64,000 nt of DNA from Toxorhynchites rutilus septentrionalis (Eukaryota; Arthropoda; Insecta; Diptera; Culicidae). The DNA lies in the NCBI RefSeq assembly GCF_029784135.1, contig NC_073745.1, forward strand, positions 245,935,993 to 245,999,992. Direction: 5' to 3'. The position numbers were made by a program, and so were the translations under genes. The notes under the pieces are model-generated. The model saw only the letters and a program-made list of their open reading frames with translations, ran no database searches and was not told the origin of the DNA. Positions 33,491 to 44,954 of the stretch are shown one piece after another; positions within the stretch are counted from its first letter, which is position 1; every line of letters begins with the position of its first letter.

Positions 33491-36400
33491 CTGCGTAGCT
33501 AATTGCTTTTCCAGACAATTGTTCTTCCTTATAGATGAATGAAAATGTACCAAAAAATAGCTTCACGATTATTTTCCTTAATTCTTATTAGAAAATATTT
33601 CGGAGGAAGAATGTGCAGAAGTTTCATCGAACTTCTCTATAACCATATTCCATAATGCTAATCGCTTGCGATGACTCTAAAAAAAAGCTTTGACGATAAT
33701 AGCAGCCGAATAAGGGTTTATGAGATAAACTGTAAGCAAATTATTCCATGTTACATTATTTACAAAAAAAAAACTCAAATGATCAGATTTATTGATAAAT
33801 GATAATTCAAATCGAATAAATAATATTTCACTTTAGGTAACACTTACAACAAAAACCACGATGGAAAACATAATGATGTTTATTATTCTACACATAAAGA
33901 TATGACATACAATGTTAACAAATTTCGTGGGGTCTCTAAATATATCATGATTGTCATCTGCATATTCGTAGACCACGACCACGCGACCCTCGTCGTTAGC
34001 TACATCTCAATAATGTTGAATGAAATATCATCTTGAGCCAAATTTTTCAATCAAACAAAGTGATCGAAAAACACTATCATCCTGCATTCTTGATTTATTT
34101 ACTCACATTCAATTTACATAATCAACGAAAGCTGCTTTCTAACCAAACGCAATGGATTACGCACCTGAAGAAACGGTCGGATTTTCGCTCACACACATCC
34201 GTATACACATACAATCTCACAGCCGGGGTCGCTTCTATTTGGTCGACATCCCGCATAACCACAAATGAAGATGGGCGCAAGGGCAAACAAATGACCATTC
34301 CGATAAACAAAATTATCATAAGCGTGCACAAAGTGTCTTCGAGAGATTTCTATAAATAATTTTTCATTTTATACCCGCGCGAGAAAGAAAAAAAATAAGA
34401 TTTCCAACAATCGTCGGCTGCTTCTGCCGTTTGCTTAAATTGCGTCTCCCCTTGGCGCGCGTGAATAAATCAATAAATCGAAGTGATCTCTCTACAGGTG
34501 AGAATAGATGTGTGTGGCGAGTGTTTGGTACAGCGGCGAGAGGTGCAATAAATTGCCCCCCGGCCGACTCGAGTCGACCAATAGTCTAGGATGTGCGCTA
34601 GGAAGATCATCCCTATTTGGCTTTTATTTTCCGATAGTCAACACATCGGTGCGAAAGTTGTGGAGATATGTATATGGAAAAGAAAACCGATAATTGATTA
34701 AAAATTTATGCGAAATCGAAAATGTGTCAATCGATCAAAATAATGGATGCAATAATCGGGCTGACTCCGTACCAACGGATCACCCACAAAAGTCATCTAG
34801 TAGATTGATGACATTAAGGTAAATCGAACTTACATCATCCGGAGGATAGCAGCAGGGGTGTGATTAGCTCTGGCTCGGCTCAGCGCGGGTCATCGCCACG
34901 CGGGCTGGACATTTCGCAGAATCATACGCGCACCAGCCAGGCGAATGATGGAGTGTTTGAATGAAATTTGAACCCTGTCTCGCTAGACTGCTAGGCTCGA
35001 GTGAGTGTCCCTGAATGCGTACAGCCCACTGATAACGCAGCTAATTGATACGTGGGTGTAATGAATTACACCTACTGCCATTCATCAAGCGCCGCGTCGT
35101 TCGTGTTTTGGTCGCCCACTGTTGGTTTGACATTCGCTGCTCGTAAATCGGATGATTAGAAAATGGATTTGCAAAATTCTACTTGTTTGGGTATTTCGTC
35201 ACAAATAAGATTAGAAGAAGTTATTGCAACGCTCTGCTTATGATATGTTGATCCTGTGAATCATTGTGTACATGAAAATATCAGTGCTTTCGGATCAAGC
35301 AGACACCGATCGCCAATGGTACTTTAAAGTCAATGTTTCGAAACTTCCCATAAACACAATTTTATCTTGCCCGGTCTGTATCGCTGACTCTCTCTCCCGC
35401 CGTCAAGTTGAAACACTTTTACAATGTTTGCTTTCCAATGAACTTGTCGTGCGAACCCTGTAAACGACACACATGTGCCACAAATCATCGCGCTCCGTGG
35501 CACAGAACAAGCTTATGTGACTTTTGACGCGGACACCATTGCAAATGCCTATGCTAACGGATGGAAATTTCGGTATTTACATTTGAGGTTTCTTATCGAT
35601 TTTGCAACTCCAACGTTTGACCGACGCGGGCCGGTGCCGTATTATCAGCGCTTCGAGCGCACTTTCGAAGCGCAACAGTTTCGCGCGCACACATTTTCTT
35701 ATCTGCCCCAAGTGCCAAGTGAGCTTATTGAATATTTTGTCCAACATCGCGTCTCTGGACGCGCGGCTGGCTCTGACAAGACGGATATGAGTCGGATGAT
35801 TAGTAGTACACGAAGATAAGTGACATGGGAATTGCATCGCTGTGTACATGAGTTTCACTTTTGCGCGTTTTGAATATGTAGTAGAAGTTGAACGCACAAA
35901 TATTCGTGTCCAAAATTTGGGTACCAGAAACAAAAGAAAATCAAAAATTTGAGTCTGGTAGATTCGACTTTCAAATAGTTCAAAGTCGAATTATTCGAAT
36001 CATACACGCTAAATCTATATTAGTTCTTCCGGAATTGCTACGGAACGCATTCAATTTGACTATTTTTAACTTATATTCATCTATCCTTGGTTCAATATAC
36101 TACATTAAACAAACTCGACCATTATCAAGTTACATATTTGGATGACGTGTGATATTCATCTTCATCAAATCCCACAGTATAGAGGAAGGTGTCCCTAATC
36201 CGACCCCCTAAATTGCAACGGTCTTTCGTCACATAAAAGTCTTGTTTTTCCTTCGACTTCGGCATAGAAATGTTTATTATAACTCTTTAACTATGTTTCT
36301 GACTTGTCGGTATGGTTCGTGAGAGGGGAAAACAGAGGCCAAATCGGAAGTCCCTTTTTTTGGTGGTTCTAAACTCGAAAACGGAATAGTTCATAGTAAA

Positions 36401-36609
36401 CGACTAGCTATAGGCATTTCTAGAACTCTGTAACATCACTTACGCATACCATCCGACAAATTTATTTCTACTCATCGAGAGCGACATATTCGATTAGATG
36501 CTCGTTTTGACATATTTTTTATATTTTATATTCATTTAAACAAAATAAAACTTTCTGACACATCATACACTTCAAGCCCATGGTTAGTTATGTTATATTC
36601 TTCCCATAC
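33491..36609. other. No recognised gene; two GC-richer blocks
   Basis: The block at 34.38-35.14 kb is GC-richer, with a short palindrome GGTGTAATGAATTACACC at 35055-35072 next to an AATTGATA word. It could be regulatory DNA. The block at 35.27-35.88 kb is open in several frames on both strands (65- and 114-residue plus-strand ORFs, a 118-residue minus-strand ORF) with no family recognised. Such multi-frame openness argues against simple coding. The rest is AT-rich and empty. Confidence 0.35.
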
Positions 36610-37922
36610 ATTGCTGATTATATATATATGAAATGCTCACGATGTTCGTGTTCGAACTCCTCCGAAACGGCTCGACCGATTTTCATGAAGTTATGCACTG
36701 AAAACTTGGTAGGCATGAGAATAGGACGTAAACTATATATGATACCGCTGGGGTACCGATTACCATATGTTTTATACCGATTAGGGTGGTCCTATGCAAA
36801 AAAAAATCTAAATAATTTTTATTTCTTTTTTTTTATAAATTTGGCATAAAAGCACATATAACCTCAAAGGTTTACCTCCATTTTCTATTTTTAATCGCGA
36901 TTTTAGTATTTTGGTATAAATAATATCCAAATAATCGACCCGTCGATTGTTTTTCAAAGAGAACGAATGTCATCCGGCCTTGAAACGCAATGCGTATAGA
37001 CGACATTGAGCTTCGTGTTCCATTTCTGTGAAGCGTAAATTGTTATGAATTTTCGAGTGAAATAAACACGCTTTTAAAACAAAAATTTTAAATGAACTAT
37101 GACTCTATTGTGTGTTCTGCGTAACAGAATAACGTATTCTTTACAGGTAGGGAAAATATCGGACGAAAATAGTCTCTGATAATTATTTTATATTCTGGAT
37201 AATATTTTGGCTGAAATGCAAGGAGATTAATAGAAAAATAGTTGAGTTAGGGTAAAGGCTATGTCTACTAAGTATTCAAACAACATCGAATAAACATTTT
37301 CATTCAAATTTCAACAATTTAAATTGCTTTCGGGTCTGCTAATGACGAAATATGGGTGATTGTTCGATATTGTTACCACAAACATAGCCTTTTTCTATAG
37401 CCTTGTATGGCAGATGGAAACTGTACAATGCATTTTCTTAAAGATTTCACCAACGACACGACTGCAAGCCTAGATGGATGTCCAATATATCAACGAATAA
37501 AAACTGATAATGACGGACAATCATTCATAAAAATTAACAACGCAGACATTGACATGGAAAACCGTTCAGTAGTGCCATATTCGCCTCAGCTGAGCAAAAC
37601 ATTCGATGATGAGCAACAAATTTGCAACAACGAAATTTATTCCTTTTTTCAATTTACATTTAACGTTCAAGAGAACAAACATTTCAGATTCGTGAATGAA
37701 ATACATCGGGAATGGAATACAAGGAATGTTTTTTGTTTTTTTTTAAATTTTTGTCATCGACTTGGCGCTATATACCTCGGTATGTCAAACACAAGTATGA
37801 AAGAAAGAGTAACGAACGGTTCAATTATGTGCAGATCTTTAAAACATTTAAACACACTTACAATACAACATATTCACTAGAAATAATTTTTATGGCAGAA
37901 CAACGTTTGCCGAGTCAGCTAG
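36610..37922 (+). mobile_element. Helitron with a Rep-domain fragment
   Basis: The 5' region after a TA run reads 'cgatgttcgtgttcgaactc' and 'ggctcgaccgattttcatga', matching the minus-strand Helitron start at 13.62 kb. The 3' end is 'ggcagaacaacgtttgccga' followed by GTCAGCTAG at 37922 and then T, matching the end at 11233. The interior carries a Rep fragment. The exact 5' base is uncertain because the TC start has eroded. Confidence 0.8.
37407..37715 (+). pseudogene. Helitron Rep domain fragment
   Basis: Reads MADGNCTMHFLKDFTNDTTA, then GCPIYQRIKTDNDGQSFIK, and then VVPYSPQLSKTFDDE. This is the order in Helitron helicase-like proteins, where C-KRFPK-F, Y-R, G and VVPYNP-L segments precede the Rep region. 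The part that should follow (H-N-E and the paired Tyr motifs) is missing; coding continues only as unrelated-looking text to 37880. The frame itself is open for 157 codons, so the piece decayed mainly by deletion. Confidence 0.75.
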
Positions 37923-37924
37923 TA

Positions 37925-38480
37925 TATTATAAAATATAAAAAACATAATTTTTGGTCTTGTTTAAATTTTGATTATTCGAACTTCAATCTAACTAAATCT
38001 TGAGCAACTGTTTGTTTTCGTGTTCATATTGTATGATTGGAAAGTAATCTTCATCACCTCCTAGTTTATCTAAATATTGTATATCATCTACTTAATTAAA
38101 GCCTTTGTTTCTCATTGCAAATTAGCGAGATTATGTCGGCGTCTCAAATAATTCTTATTCTTTACCGATATCTATCTAGGTATGAACAATACTTGCGAGG
38201 GATGACGTCGTCATACAGTAAACTAAACTCTAGCATCCAGCCTATGTTTTCCAAGAACGTTGTTGAGAAACATACATCCATATTCAGATTGATTAACAAC
38301 AAGACCAATTAGCCATTTAGTGGTGGTCACTGAATATTCGATAGTTTCTCGAAAAGTACATTTATCTATATTTCAAATAGTCTTATCAGTAGCCTTCTGG
38401 TTGATAGTTATTTATTGGCCAACTTACTCCAGTGGGTATTGTACAGTATGAGGCATCTACATCCAAAATTAATTTTTTTG
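37925..38480. other. No recognised gene
   Basis: AT-rich spacer between the Helitron and the inverted-repeat complex; only short ORFs. Confidence 0.4.
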
Positions 38481-38639
38481 CGCATTTTTTGGCAACCCGA
38501 TTTATTTTATTAAAAGAGCTTTAAAATAACACAAATGTGCTACTCTTCCATAGCGGTGTAGCATTTGTATAATATATATGCTATACACCCAAACTAGCAT
38601 TATCAGAAAACATGCCATTTCCTGCCTTGAAGCGTCAAA

Positions 38640-38815
38640 TAGGCAAATAATGCCATCTGTGTATGTATGGAAGCAGACATCTCTTTCTTTTTTATTTTTT
38701 AATTTTTTTTTGAAATTGCATCCAAAAAAAGCCCAAACGACGAGAACGGGGATCGAACCGAGGCCGGCTAGAATGCAAGACTGTTTTACACGACCACGCT
38801 ATCCACATGGCTAAT
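38640..38815 (-). mobile_element. tRNA-headed SINE (family B), minus copy
   Basis: Read on minus from 38815 it starts 'agccatgtggatagcgtggt' (A-box region) and has a B-box GGTTCGATCCCC. An A/T-rich body with 'aaagaaagagatgtctgct' follows. The same sequence in the opposite orientation occurs at 41.81-41.93 kb. The head resembles a tRNA but has lost cloverleaf pairing, so this is not a tRNA gene. Confidence 0.7.
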
Positions 38816-39038
38816 GATACTGTTCAGCAAATGCGTAATAATATTGTACCTGTTTATAAAATGAAGTTGGAAAGTGTTCTATCTTGGTCTGGGCCGTGCC
38901 TGTGGCAAAGTATGCGGAAAGCTTATTTGTCTTTTGTTTCGCTCGCTCGTATTAATCTTATATTGCTGTACCATGTATATTATACAAATGCTTACCAGTA
39001 TTTGAGAGTAATTTTCTGTTATATTATGTCTCATTTAA

Positions 39039-39938
39039 GGTGAAGGTGGAAGCTAGCCACATATGGCTGCCACAATGGCGTTCATTTATTTCATCTCTCT
39101 TAACCCTCGCCCGAAAAAGAATAATTTTGCGAAACAGTGTGAAGAAAATTATCGTTTTCGCACACTTCCCATCAAGTAATATCTACCAAACTCTAATCGA
39201 TTACTCACAAGATATTAAATTTCCATCTGCTGTCGCACTGTATACTGAAAAAAGTCGGAAAACTCAAGCTAGTGCTCTGAAAGTTAAATTTTCATTTTTC
39301 AATCTTCGGCAAAGGTTTTGCTTGAATTGGTGAAAGCATCGTTATTTTTTCGACACTGATACCAGACAACATAATCGAAACAGCTATAAAAACCACTCAA
39401 TAAAATGTTATTCCTGAGTCACTGCCACGGCTGCCTATGCTTTCAAAAACAGTAAACGGAAAAGTATTACATTCAATCAAAATGCCTCGGCCAACGAAGA
39501 GAAGGGATAAGGCTCTCCAACTTGAATATGTGAAAACAATACGATCAACGAAGGAAAATATTAAGAATTATCAACATCGAGTTACTATGCGGAATAGCTT
39601 GTTAATACCTAAAGAGCCCCAGTTCGCATGTGTTATAAATTTGCTCATATCACGCTCGCGTATAATCAGAATTTTACTTCATATGCAAATGCACCTTCTA
39701 TATATATTTATATTTGCAATTGTTCATCGGAACATATCGTTCATACATTTTACTTTAGTATTGAATTGTTATTTTTTTTCAAATGTATTCAAAGACTCGT
39801 GCCAATGAAGAGCCACACAGTCTGATGAGTGAATTAATCTATTTACGTATGCTTTGCTCTTCTCTCACAAACACTATTACCCGATTTTTACACGTGAGTT
39901 TACCTATACTACTTCAATGGCTAGTTTCCACCTTCACC
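39039..39938. mobile_element. TTAA-flanked TIR element (piggyBac-like target)
   Basis: A 900 bp insert with TIRs GGTGAAGGTGGAAGCTAGCC (left) and GGTGAAGGTGGAAACTAGCC (reverse complement of right). TTAA lies on both sides (39035-39038 and 39939-39942). The related arm at 40.28-40.35 kb has an uninterrupted TTTAATATAATAAATCGGG, giving the empty site. ORFs of 97 and 123 residues inside have no recognised motif and no DDD transposase. It is probably a non-autonomous element; the superfamily is inferred from TTAA only. Confidence 0.75.
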
Positions 39939-40475
39939 TTAATGTAATAAGTCGGGATGACAAAACATGAGCTAAAAATTTTGGGTGTAGCCAGGGTTGC
40001 CAAATATAATTTTCAAAAATCAGGAAGAATGAAAATAAAAATCAGGAAGAAATCAGGATAGCTCATAATGAGTTGTCCGGAAAGTTCGTGCCGATTATTG
40101 ATCAAACGCATCATTTTTATAGACGGACATATATTCATTTTTTTATCAAAAACGTTTATTAATCAGGCTCAATTACTTATTATCTAACGTAGTTTCAACA
40201 TAAAATATAACTTATTTTCTATATAATCAAGACTAACTATTTAATAATAACAAGATCTAAACTATATTGATCAGGGCTTACACTACACCCAAAGTTAAAT
40301 TTTAGCACATGTTATGACATCCCGATTTATTATATTAAATCAGCCGAAAAATAACAGAAAATGCCCTACTCTAAAATACGTGTATATCATTTGTATAATA
40401 TATATGCTAGAGCCAATATGAGTCAATTTGAGCGAGCGAAACAGGAGACACATTGAAATGGAAGCATATGAAAGT

Positions 40476-41649
40476 TAGGGTGGCAATGGATGTATGGGAA
40501 AAAAAATCATCATCGAATTTCAAAAACCAACCATGTACATTTTGTATATTGGCCCAAAAAAATTATCTGTGCGAAGTTTCAGCTCGGGGGGTCTCCGTAG
40601 CCACATTGGTTGCGCGTTCGCTTAGTAAGCGATCGATCGTGAGTTCAAAACTCAGGGCCCTCATTGACCATCTTTGTGTTGTTACAGAATAACTACGTCC
40701 ACGCAACAATCATCAGCGATGGAGATCGATCCACGGTCGAAATAAGATCGATTCATCCATACAACTGCTCTGCTCTGCAAGACACATCGGGCTGCTGTTC
40801 TATAAATAACTCAACAATGATCAATCAACTGTCTCCGCTGACCGGTGGTCCAACTGGATAATGGAAGAACAGAAAGAATACTCTTACGCCTAAATGACTA
40901 CTGTGTTAATGTACCATATGTAATGGTATAGAAGGAATACTGGCGAATGACAACTGTGTAATGTGCTAATTATAGATATGATAACCATGTGACATGTACA
41001 CGATTAAAATTCGGCTCTGTTACATATAAAATGCTAATGAGCCTTAAATAAATAAATGGGATAGAAAAAAAAAGGTTTAAGCTCGATCGGACATGGTTTA
41101 GGGGTGCCTCAAAGTACTCAAACTTTTGATTTTTTGATCCTCGAAAATGGAAATTTGGGAAATCGAAAATTTTTTTTCGATATCAAATGACTTAAAAATG
41201 CATGAAACGTCGAGAACTGGTGACATCTCGAAAAAAAAATTTTGGCCGAAAATCGACCTTTTGGGACTTAGCCTTGAGAGGCAATGAAGGTATGGAAAAA
41301 AATAATTATCGAATTTAAAGAACCGACCATGTACATTTTGTTTATTGGTCCAAAAAAATGACCTGTGCGAAATTTCAGCTTAGATTTTTTGGCCACCCAG
41401 GCTAAGTCCCAAAAAGTCGTTTTTCGGCCAATTTTTTTTTCGTGATAACACCAGATCTCGACGTTTTATGCCTTTTTAAGTCATTTGGCAAAAAAAAATC
41501 GATTTTATAAATTTCCTTTGGAAGATTTTCGAGGATCAAAAGATCAAAACTTTTTGAAATTTGGCACAGGTAATTTTTTTGGGCCAACAAACAAAATGTA
41601 CATGATCGGTTTTTTGAAATTTGACATGACCATTTTCGCTGCCACCCTA
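40476..41649. mobile_element. hAT-type foldback MITE with 8-bp target duplication
   Basis: Ends are TAGGGTGGCAATGG on the left and the reverse complement TAGGGTGGCAGCGAAAATGG on the right. It is flanked by a perfect ATGAAAGT duplication (40468-40475 and 41650-41657). The long inner arms are inverted copies ('gaccatgtacattttgt' and its complement). An 8-bp duplication with TAGGG termini fits hAT. The body is about 700 bp once the nested SINE at 40588-41057 is removed. It is non-coding. Confidence 0.85.
40588..41057 (+). mobile_element. tRNA-derived SINE, full length, about 470 bp
   Basis: The head GGGTCTCCGTAGCCACATTG holds an A-box-like segment, and GTGAGTTCAAAACTC is the B-box. A long unique body follows, ending 'atgagcc' plus (TAAA)n at 41041-41056. 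It sits inside the hAT-type MITE. AGCTCG before the head and again after the A-rich tail (near 41081) suggests the target duplication. It would be transcribed by RNA polymerase III from the internal boxes and mobilised by a LINE (family knowledge). Confidence 0.8.
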
Positions 41650-41809
41650 ATGAAAGTGTTTCGTATAGTTTGCCAAACAGAGCCCAGACAGAGAAAGATA
41701 TCTATTCTTGTTTATCCTCTTCTTTTTCCTCTTAGAAAACACTTTCCATCTTTATTTTATGATGAGGTGTAATATTATCACGCTTTTATAAAACAGCACT
41801 AGTAGCAGT

Positions 41810-41930
41810 ATAGATAGCGTTGGCATTGGTTCGATCCCCATTGACGTCGTATAGATTTTTTTTTTTGCATAATCCCTAATGAAATGAAAAATGAAAAAAG
41901 AAAGAGATGTCTGCTCCCATACATACAAAC
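41810..41930 (+). mobile_element. tRNA-headed SINE (family B), plus copy, partial
   Basis: Contains 'gatagcgttggcattggttc' and GGTTCGATCCCC, then 'aaagaaagagatgtctgctc'. It matches the minus-strand copy at 38.64-38.82 kb. Since it lies in the opposite arm of the large inverted repeat, it was probably copied as part of that arm. Confidence 0.6.
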
Positions 41931-42066
41931 CTTTTTTAAGCTTTTAAAACAGCTCATTATTTGCGCATTCCATTTCCTTCAGCTCACGGAAAAGCATTAT
42001 TTCTGCCAAAGATGAAGGATAGGATAGAGCAAGTGGGATAGTTTGATTTGATAAGGAGGGAAGGAA

Positions 42067-42326
42067 TCAAACAGTGATATCATTTCTTCCGAGAAATTGG
42101 TGAAGAGGAAGCATAAGGTTGAGATCGTGACTAGCTATGATGTCTCAAATTGCCTTTCTAGTGCCCTGAATGAATCCGATAGATGGGCCCAGGCAGAATA
42201 AAAGTTTATACAGGACCAGACCACATACTCGATGTGATAATATCCATCACCACAAACGCAAATATTACTATCAACAATCCCAATGTGATACAGATGTGCA
42301 TCTGACAAGTAATGATTAGTCCTCAA
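42067..42326 (-). pseudogene. LINE ORF2 C-terminus (I/LOA-like), truncated
   Basis: Minus-strand text TNHYLSDAHLYHIGIVDSN, then ICVCGDGYYHIEYVVWSC, is the C-terminal zinc-binding region after the RNase H or RT of I/LOA-type LINEs (CxCGD...H-EH--W-C pattern). After a shift at about 42135 the text RDIIASHDLNLMLPLHQFLG and NDITV plus a stop ends the ORF at 42067. A short 3' region follows to about 42000. It is a third LINE family in this window, 5'-truncated to a tail. Confidence 0.7.
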
Positions 42327-42339
42327 CTTTTAAGAAAAA

Positions 42340-42880
42340 ATAATAAAAAAATATAGTAGAGGGCGCCAAAGCCATGAAAACAATTAAAACAACTACAATC
42401 AATAATTACGAAAATAAAATCCATTACTTTTGCAAGTTCAATATTTTTAAATTAAATGTTAGTTCAATGGCTTCAATTTGGTATGCCAAACTTCGATCGG
42501 TTCAGTGGTTCAAAAGTTATGAATTTTTGAAAAAAGTCATTTTTCGGGAAAAAAAGGGAAAAAAATATTTTTCGAACAACCCTATTTTATTAAAATGAAA
42601 ATGGGCACCCTAATAAAAAAACTGAAAAAAATACGGGTCGAATGTTTTGCTATACAGCCATTCCATATCAAACCGATATAGTGGTTCTCAGATTTTAGAC
42701 CCGTATTTTTTTCATTTTTCTCATTCTCATTTTAGGGGGGTCCGAAAAATCATTTTATCATTATTTTCTACTTTTTCCCAAAAATGACTTTTTTCAAAAA
42801 TTCAGAACATTTGAACCACTGAACCGATTCAGATGATCGACATATCAAATTGAAGCCTATGGGCTAGGCTTTTACAACCA
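42340..42880. repeat. Foldback family G copy
   Basis: Holds 'aaagccatgaaaacaatta', 'ggttcagtggttcaaaagtt' and 'ccatatcaaaccgatatagt' with 'ggttctcagattttaga'. This is the same family as 31.09-32.01 kb. Inverted halves pair around about 42.62 kb. Confidence 0.6.
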
Positions 42881-42884
42881 TTCT

Positions 42885-43317
42885 TTCTGCCGAAGATGAA
42901 ATATTTCCTGCCAACTCTAGATTAGGTGTGGGCTCGAAAAGAACCGAAAGATTGACTATTCATTGAGAATCATTTCTCGTTTCCAGCATTGTACGTATAC
43001 AGAGCTATACACAGGTGGTTTGAAGTGACTAAATACAAACATTTCTCATCATATTATGCTCGTATCATAATAAATTCATTCTGTCAATATCATTGGCCTC
43101 GAAAGGGGTGCAATTGCAGTTTCATTGCTTCTATATGCTCGAAATTAGTGCTTATGTCAGTTTTGCGAATAGCACGCGGAACAAAATGTTCTCGGTGAGT
43201 CAAACTAAGATTTTGATGTAATGTTCAAATACGAACTCTAACATTATTTATCGGTTATTTATTGGAAACTATTGTGACGGAATGAAAATATCACTTGAAA
43301 CGGTATCGAGTTCAGTT
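42885..43317. other. No recognised gene
   Basis: AT-rich spacer. The 69-residue plus-strand ORF at 42989-43198 has no recognisable domain. Confidence 0.4.
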
Positions 43318-44011
43318 TAGGGATTGTTAACCGGTTTTACCGGTAATACCGGGTCATTTTTCATTACCGAATTACCGGTAATTTTGCAATCAATAACCGG
43401 TAATTTTGGTAATTTAATTTTTGCAATAATATTTGCCTTTATGCCGCTTCGAAATATTACTCGAGAAACAAAATAAGATCGAAAAAACACAACTGGTAGT
43501 GTTGCGCCGATTCTAGGACCTCCGAGCTGCTCGATCTGAAGACGAGACACAGTATAAACTTCAGCGATGTAGAACAGACAGCGATAAAGGAATTTGTTGA
43601 TACCCTCGAACCAGTTCTCATCGCTGTTGAACTGCTATGGTAGAAGAACTGCACCCTTTATGAACCTGACGTCGGATTGCAATTTATGTTAGAACAGCTA
43701 TCGGAGCAACCATCAGAAATTTCGAAGCAGCTGCTTGGAGCCCTGAAGGAAAGGATAAACGTTTTTTATAGGCAGATCTGTTCGCGGAATTTTATTTGTG
43801 TCCCTAAGTAGTAGCAAAGTAGCTACTAAGCAGCAAAAACTTGAAAAATGTTTTCTTGTAAACGAATTATTACCAATAAAAATAATTTCTTCAAGATAAT
43901 GTTTTATTTCAAAGTATTTTTTCACCGGTAATTTACCGATTTTATCGGTAAAGAAATTTTCATTACCGAATAACCGGTTTTTGAAATTTTGGCACGGTAA
44001 TGCAATCCCTA
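43318..44011 (+). mobile_element. hAT element, internal-deletion derivative
   Basis: Ends TAGGGATTG and CAATCCCTA. A perfect 8-bp duplication GTTCAGTT lies at 43310-43317 and 44012-44019. Subterminal regions are full of ACCGGT and TTACCGGTAAT words that may serve as transposase binding sites. A remnant of the transposase lies inside. Both ends and the duplication are intact, so insertion is probably not ancient. Confidence 0.9.
43515..43800 (+). pseudogene. hAT transposase fragment
   Basis: Plus-strand reading gives FSDVEQTAIKEFVDTLEPVL, a stop after VELLW, and LQFMLEQLSEQPSEISKQLL plus ALKERINVFYR. The 'TDVEW--L-eFvdaLkPv--AvE-L' pattern followed by 'lefml-eLs---SeIs-ql--ALk-RI' is the part of hAT transposases between the catalytic core and the dimerisation domain. 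The BED finger, first Asp region and C-terminal hATC domain are all absent. Confidence 0.65.
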
Positions 44012-44019
44012 GTTCAGTT

Positions 44020-44950
44020 GCTGCAATTGAATCGAACACTGCGTGAAAAACGACCACAATACGAGTAGAGACACGAAGAAGTGATTTTACAACACGGCAA
44101 AGCTTGGTCTAATGTTACCAAACACACTAATATCAACTTGGAAACACTGAAATCCTAATTCTATTTTCCGAACATATACAATTTAAATATTTGATATTGT
44201 CAATCTAAATTTATTCTAGAAGGTGCGTACAACGAACAGTCTAATCCAGCTTCAATACACTTTTTATATAGATTCAATAGCAATCGAATTACGTACTCCA
44301 ACTTATTTTTGTGAATAGCTATCAACGCTTCGGTTGAAGTTCTAATGGCCTAATGTCTAAGAGAAAAATGTATTCTTATTTTTGCTTCGATTTTCGCAAA
44401 AGAAAAACAATAACGAAAAAAGTCGCAGGGTACAAAATCATGTGGAAACAATGTATGATTTAGAATACATGCGCGATTTCGAGCCAAAAATTGACCCGCG
44501 ATCGGTGACTTGTGATTCGACGCTTTTCCGTGTAAGCCTTCGGGATTGTGTTATTCAGGTTGAATTCGGCCGAGTCTGGCCATGAGGTGCTTCAAAACTC
44601 TGAGATAATGATTTGATCAGATGGACTAAATTCCTAGTGATTAGTTCGTATATTAGTTTGGTATCTCTTGAGTCCCGGAACCTTAATAACACACCGTGTT
44701 TATTTTTTATTTATTTATTTTTACGTTAGCAGCTTTAGCCCATTTGTCGCTGAACGAGATAGAATTATAAACTCGCAACATCTGGCATAGTACGTAGATA
44801 TTTTATCCAGCTGGTTACGCCTGTCCCCACACAAATGTTAGCTGTGTGTGCTAATAGATATTTAAGCACCAGCTAATGTATGATATTAATTTTTAATCCA
44901 GTTTAATGAAGTGAATTAAATTTGATACATGTATTTTCATATAAATTTTG
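44020..44950. other. No recognised gene
   Basis: AT-rich. The 67-residue ORF at 44382-44585 has no motif. Confidence 0.4.
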
Positions 44951-44954
44951 TATG

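Larger units (their letters stand above)
38440..41960. repeat. Large inverted-repeat (foldback) complex, multiply interrupted
   Basis: The left arm (about 38.64-39.03 and 39.94-39.99 kb) pairs with the right arm (about 40.28-40.47 and 41.66-41.93 kb). Paired words include gtttcgctcgctc with gagcgagcgaaac, and atattatacaaatg with catttgtataatat. The 38.82-38.92 kb text also returns inverted at 41.66-41.80 kb. A third, direct partial copy lies at 38.44-38.59 kb. Insertions within the arms are a TTAA element and a hAT-type MITE. No protein is encoded. Confidence 0.65.

Noticed and set aside
38640..38815. tRNA gene on minus
   Set aside because: The same head and body occur again at 41.81-41.93 kb with an attached repeat body, so it is a SINE.
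39040..39808. 97- and 123-residue ORFs of the TTAA element as its transposase
   Set aside because: The first begins within the TIR, neither shows a DDD/DDE pattern, and both are short.
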